Assembly (NCBI GenBank): GCA_963848175.1
Contig: CAWKCO010000003.1
Location: forward strand, 372,001 to 436,000
Source: JAMZMI01 sp963848175
GTDB taxonomy: Bacteria > Bacteroidota > Bacteroidia > Cytophagales > Cyclobacteriaceae
Direction of reading: 5' to 3'
DNA length: 64,000 nt
Shown one piece after another: positions 61,024-64,000 of the stretch. Every line of letters starts with the position of its first letter. The first letter of the stretch is position 1. Made by a program: the position numbers and the translations under genes. Under the pieces are notes generated by a model, which made no database searches, was not told where the DNA came from, and was given only the letters and a program-made list of their open reading frames with translations.

Positions 61024-61395
61024 AGTCATTGACTGGCTGTCCGCCACTAACCGTGCGCCACTATGCGTGCCACCCGCAGGGAATCTTATTCGTCAACTAA
61101 TATTGTGCTCGATCTTGAGTATAAGCACGGTCTCCGCTAACCAGTCATTGACTGGCCGTCCGCCACTAGCCGTGCGCCACTATGCGTGCCACCCACAGGG
61201 AATCCTATCCGTATACTAAGGTTTGGAATTTTCCTCTGGATAGCGATTAAGACCCCATTCTGGGGTGACATTCAGTTGTGATAGGAATAATTTGGGTTTT
61301 GAATTTCGTTCTCGGTCTTGATATTATGCAACGCTCTCCGCCAACTAGTCATTGACTAGCTCATTGAATCTTGTTTACGAGACACACTGGGCTTC
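61024..61395. repeat. REP-like palindromic repeat array B
   Basis: The 434-bp gap contains no gene. Two near-identical 70-bp units (61024-61093 and 61141-61211, period 117 bp) begin TAGTCATTGACTGG or CCAGTCATTGACTGG, a perfect hairpin. A 44-nt segment at 61104-61149 (beginning TGTGCTCGATCTTGAGTATA) matches array A at 45081-45124 with one change. The unit at 61235-61270 carries ACCCC-attct-GGGGT where array A has ACTCC-attct-GGAGT. Confidence 0.75.
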
Positions 61396-61487
61396 CTTTA
61401 GATGCTGATCTTTTACATCTTTGAAGTAATATTGTATTGCAAAAAGAAACGTCAGAATCGCGTAGCATTCTTCGCCCTTTCACACTT

Positions 61488-62192
61488 ATGAATTTTAGAA
61501 AATCCTTATTGCTTATCTTAATTCTTCCCCTAACCTTTTTCTCTTACGGTCAAACCAAGACTTACGTGGGAATAAAGGGCGGTCCTCAAGTGTCATCCAT
61601 ATACATGGAACATACGCTTAGAACTACTTTTATCACTACGGATTTTATTCCTGGTTACACGGTTGGAGCGTTTGGAAAGGTATTTACTAAGAAAAGAGAC
61701 GCTTTGGTGAATCCAGGTTTACAATTTGGACTCAATTTTGACCAAAAAGGATGGGCACAAAAATTTCCTGAAACGGAAGAGCCGAAATACAAGATAAAAA
61801 TGAGCTATGTGCAGCTGCCCGTAGAGGCTATTATCAATTTTGGAAGAGGAAGTTTTAAATCATTTTTCGGTCTGGGTATGTTTGTGGAGCATGTGGTAAA
61901 CGTGCAGAAAAGTGCTTATCCCAATGACTCCATTTTGGCGACAAGAAAGATAGATTTTTACTCCTACGAGCAGAGCCGTGATCGAAAGTTTGGGTATGGT
62001 GTGAGGGTTTCTGCAGGAGGACAAAAAGACTTTGGCTTTGGAGCTATCAATTTGGATATGTTTGCTACGTATAACGTAAGTAGCGTGATAGACCATCAGA
62101 ATTTTAAAACTCAAATTCCAGATTTATCGAATATGTACACCATTGGTTTTTCACTTGGATACATGCTTCCGTTCGGAAAATTGGATTACTGA
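61488..62192 (+). CDS. Outer-membrane beta-barrel (PorT-like) protein
   Basis: 234 residues from the ATG at 61488, chosen because it opens a signal peptide (MNFRKSLLLILILPLTFFSY, then GQ); the frame is open from 61437. TYVGIKGGPQVSSIY, LNFDQKGWA, YVQLPVEAIINFGRGSFKSF and the alternating strands to the C-terminus (YTIGFSLGYMLPF) are typical of PF13568-type porin-like proteins of Bacteroidota. Eight to ten strands in the outer membrane are likely; function unknown. Confidence 0.82.
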   Translation: MNFRKSLLLILILPLTFFSYGQTKTYVGIKGGPQVSSIYMEHTLRTTFITTDFIPGYTVGAFGKVFTKKRDALVNPGLQFGLNFDQKGWAQKFPETEEPKYKIKMSYVQLPVEAIINFGRGSFKSFFGLGMFVEHVVNVQKSAYPNDSILATRKIDFYSYEQSRDRKFGYGVRVSAGGQKDFGFGAINLDMFATYNVSSVIDHQNFKTQIPDLSNMYTIGFSLGYMLPFGKLDY

Positions 62193-62319
62193 CCTGTCAA
62201 TTGTTATCAAATTGATAAAATAGCTGTGTTAAATTTCTATAATTGAACTGTTGTGATATGATAATTATCAATTCAGCATAATAAACCTTTTTTATTATAA
62301 TCCCGTATAGTAAAAAGTC

Positions 62320-62327
62320 TATTTTTG
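62320..62327 (+). promoter_or_regulatory. -7 box (TATTTTTG)
   Basis: Exact TAnnTTTG box 26 bp before the small gene at 62353; the -33 region has no TTTG. Confidence 0.5.
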
Positions 62328-62352
62328 TATAGAAATCACAATCGTCAAAATT

Positions 62353-62601
62353 ATGTCAGCAGAGAAAATAAAAATCGCATTGGAATCAGCTAAAGACAAA
62401 CTTATGCAGCTGGAAATTGAAGAGCAACTAGTATCAGAAATCGAGTGGTGCTTGGGAAGTTTTGCTCACGATGGCAATGCTGAAGGCTTGTTTGCTAAGG
62501 CTGGAGAGGCCATAGACGCCTTGAAGACTTTCAAAAAGTCGAACGACCGTAAGGTTTCAAAGAAACTGATTGAAGATTTAGAGAAGGCATTAAAGAACTA
62601 A
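62353..62601 (+). CDS. Small conserved Bacteroidota protein
   Basis: 82 residues, fully helical and charged (MSAEKIKIALESAKDKLMQL, EIEWCLGSFAHDGNAEGLFA, KKLIEDLEKALKN). It resembles small hypothetical proteins found widely in Cytophagales. It has its own promoter box and terminator, which supports it being real. Function unknown. Confidence 0.75.
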   Translation: MSAEKIKIALESAKDKLMQLEIEEQLVSEIEWCLGSFAHDGNAEGLFAKAGEAIDALKTFKKSNDRKVSKKLIEDLEKALKN

Positions 62602-62620
62602 TTCGAAAGTCTGAAAGAGC

Positions 62621-62647
62621 AAAAAAAAGCCCAATTTATTGGGCTTT
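62621..62647. terminator. Bidirectional terminator
   Basis: AAAGCCCAA (62626-62634) pairs with TTGGGCTTT (62639-62647), with a 4-nt loop and A8 on the 5' side. Serves the small helical gene and the convergent TerB-like gene. Confidence 0.85.
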
Positions 62648-63058
62648 GTTCTTTTTTACCAAGTGCGAATCCGCTATTGATTTCAAGTAACTTCTCTTTG
62701 TACTAATCGCCGGGTCAGAATAAATGTATGCTGATAGGTCAGCAACTACTCCTGGTTTGTACCCCAAGGCAATGGCAAGTTTTTCGCAAAACTGAATTTC
62801 TTTAGTGTGAATCTTACGATCGATTTTCATCAATTGTATCACCTCATGTAAATATTCAAATCTATCGTCTTGTGGTAGATTTTGAAGGTTTGGTACAGGG
62901 AGCGGGTTATCAATGATGTTTTCTATTGCATCCTTAGCTAGACCTTTTTTCCAACCGATTTCATGGATGAGCTTACTCTCTTCGTGTGCCAAAAATCCAT
63001 CAGCCATCGAAAGGTGAACGAGTATGCTTATTTGTTCTTCTGTTCCTAACATAGGCAC
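62636..63058 (-). CDS. TerB-like domain protein
   Basis: 140 residues, all-helical. LGTEEQISILVHLSMADGFL, EESKLIHEIGWKKGL and VIQLMKIDRKIHTKEIQFCE form two TerB/EF-hand-like repeats with an Asp in each A/DG loop (MADGFLAHEE, KIDRKIHTKE). TerB-like proteins are linked to membrane stress and metal binding, but most have no defined role. It starts at ATG 63058 or two codons later. Confidence 0.78.
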   Translation of the reverse strand: MPMLGTEEQISILVHLSMADGFLAHEESKLIHEIGWKKGLAKDAIENIIDNPLPVPNLQNLPQDDRFEYLHEVIQLMKIDRKIHTKEIQFCEKLAIALGYKPGVVADLSAYIYSDPAISTKRSYLKSIADSHLVKKNKAQ

Positions 63059-63214
63059 AAGTTAAATTAATTTTTGAAAATGTTTTGCAGACAAATTATA
63101 AACCTAAAAAAAAGTGAAGTGCACAATGACTTTCACAACGTGATTGTGACTTTCAAAAGATTTTTTTCGCGTTTTCATTGGAATTGTTTTCAATATCGAA
63201 TTAGCTTAGCGGTC

Positions 63215-63259
63215 ATGATTAGAAAAAACACATACTGGTGGTGGTTCATAACACAATAA
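63215..63259 (+). CDS. trpL: trp leader peptide with three Trp codons
   Basis: A 14-codon ORF reading MIRKNTYWWWFITQ, with three consecutive TGG codons at 63236-63244, preceded by a Tyr and followed by a Phe codon. It ends 83 bp before trpE and is followed by a strong terminator. The arrangement is that of classical ribosome-mediated attenuation: stalling at the Trp codons when charged tRNA-Trp is scarce would prevent termination. A longer overlapping frame from 63074 exists but is not needed. Confidence 0.85.
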   Translation: MIRKNTYWWWFITQ

Positions 63260-63297
63260 AAATGTGAATGGCCAAGGTATGTTCAAAACATAAATCT

Positions 63298-63328
63298 TAA
63301 ACCCGCTGTTCACAGCGGGTTTTTTTTT
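63298..63328 (+). terminator. trp attenuator terminator
   Basis: ACCCGCTG (63301-63308) is the perfect inverse of CAGCGGGT (63313-63320), with a TTCA loop and T9 tail. It lies between the Trp-rich leader and the trpE start. A small hairpin TATGTT-CAA-AACATA precedes it at about 63275-63290. I cannot see an obvious antiterminator by eye. Confidence 0.88.
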
Positions 63329-63342
63329 GATCAAAAAGTAAT

Positions 63343-64000
63343 ATGGAAACGAAATACAAACTGAAAATAAGGCAAAAAACGATTTTGGCGGATACCATTA
63401 CTCCAGTGGGATTGTATTTGAAATTAAGGGATCGCTATGCCAATTCCTTCCTTTTGGAAAGTTCGGACTATCATGGTGAGGAGCATAGCTTTTCGTACAT
63501 CTGCTGTGATCCTATTGCCTCATTCCAGTTACTCGATGGCAAAGTGTCTACTGAGTTTCCTGATGGGAAAAATGCTCAAGTAGCATTGGCAGAGCGTAGC
63601 GACTTTCTGAATCATTTGAGAAATTTTTCGGGAGCTTTTGAAGCAGCGGAAGAGAATGGCTCCTATATCAAAACAGGATTGTTTGGCTATATGTCTTACG
63701 ATGCGGTGCAGTATTATGAAGACCTCCAGTTTTCTAATCCTAAAACTCCATCTTCAGATATTCCAGAGGTTCGTTATCAGGTTTTCAGGTTTGTAGTGGT
63801 TTTAGATCATTTTAGAAACGAATGTCACCTGATAGAAACGTATTTGGGTGAGCCAAATCAGGTGGCATTTGAAGATTTGCTTTCTTATCTGACGCAGCAA
63901 AATATTCCGACTTTTGCCTTTGAGAAAGTGGGTGAAACAAAATCCAATTTCACTGACGAGACTTATCTAGAGGCAGTGAAAGCAGGCATGAAGCACTGCA
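63343..64000 (+). CDS. trpE: Anthranilate synthase component I, N-terminal part
   Basis: The frame from ATG 63343 stays open to the window end (219 codons). The N-terminal TrpE domain is visible: YKLKIRQKTILADTITPVGL, YLKLRDRYANSFLLESSDYH (the LLES motif, whose Ser is part of the tryptophan feedback site), and TGLFGYMSYDAVQYYEDL. It makes anthranilate from chorismate, with TrpG giving ammonia. It is the first gene of a trp operon controlled by the leader peptide upstream. The catalytic domain is outside the window. Confidence 0.95.
   Translation, partial: METKYKLKIRQKTILADTITPVGLYLKLRDRYANSFLLESSDYHGEEHSFSYICCDPIASFQLLDGKVSTEFPDGKNAQVALAERSDFLNHLRNFSGAFEAAEENGSYIKTGLFGYMSYDAVQYYEDLQFSNPKTPSSDIPEVRYQVFRFVVVLDHFRNECHLIETYLGEPNQVAFEDLLSYLTQQNIPTFAFEKVGETKSNFTDETYLEAVKAGMKHC

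Noticed and set aside
63074..63259. 61-codon ORF upstream of trpE
   Set aside because: Only its last 14 codons, the Trp-rich leader, look functional; the remainder is AT-rich and resembles no protein.
1..64000. tRNA or rRNA genes
   Set aside because: No T-loop consensus in a suitable cloverleaf context and no rRNA-like stretch was noticed; a GTTCGATTC at about 37713 lies inside the MerR-type gene.

Overview
The window looks like chromosomal DNA of a marine or soil Bacteroidota bacterium, most likely of the Cytophagales. The basis for this is: two proteins with type IX secretion (T9SS) C-terminal sorting domains; promoter boxes of the Bacteroidota form TTTG-N19-TAnnTTTG; ribosomal protein L21 with a helix-hairpin-helix tail; an E2 subunit with two lipoyl domains; and a carotenoid cluster with a CrtY-cd type cyclase and a CruF-like hydratase. 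Genus is not resolved. No rRNA or tRNA gene was recognised.

Layout. 1-2.8 kb: end of a T9SS cargo gene, a pentapeptide-repeat protein and a frameshifted arginase-family gene. 2.9-6.3 kb: a decay zone with an AraC/GlxA-type regulator remnant, a truncated IS21 transposase spliced onto a broken TIGR04222-type membrane protein gene, and a DUF4287 remnant. 6.4-13.5 kb: an Old Yellow Enzyme, a DUF433/PIN-like toxin-antitoxin pair, PlsC, a WYL regulator followed by an ABM/GyrI-like/DHFR-like operon, a DUF3124 lipoprotein and an alkylation-repair protein. 13.5-15.8 kb: rpsP-rimM-trmD-rplS. 16.1-21.8 kb: the complete 2-oxoglutarate dehydrogenase complex sucA-sucB-lpdA. 22-25.5 kb: a TPR histidine kinase and a repeat-rich exported protein. 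25.7-29.1 kb: nrdB-nrdA. 29.5-30.4 kb: rplU-rpmA.

31.9-38.7 kb is a carotenoid cluster on the minus strand: cruF-like hydratase, a MerR regulator with a cobalamin-domain-like C-terminus (CarH/LitR type), an ECF sigma factor, crtI, crtB, lycopene cyclase, ispH and crtZ. The regulator/sigma pairing suggests light-controlled pigment synthesis. 38.8-44.9 kb: DUF4286, GNAT, serS, rho, then a vapBC pair bracketed by a duplicate of the rho 3' end, a 21-bp tandem array and a small truncated gene. 45.3-55.2 kb: a polysaccharide locus (GT25, several GT2, DUF5672, GNAT, WbqC, DegT, FkbM, Wzt, Wzm). 55.3-61 kb: a giant PKD/beta-propeller T9SS protein with a 992-bp perfect internal repeat. REP-like palindromic repeats lie on both sides of the 45-61 kb block. 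The window ends with an outer-membrane barrel, two small conserved proteins and the start of trpE, preceded by a leader peptide with three Trp codons and a terminator, i.e. a classical attenuator.

Several genes, including the essential rplS and the central sucB, are broken by single-base changes, mostly extra bases in or near homopolymers. This points to sequencing or assembly indels rather than biology, so those genes are annotated as single loci with a frameshift noted.
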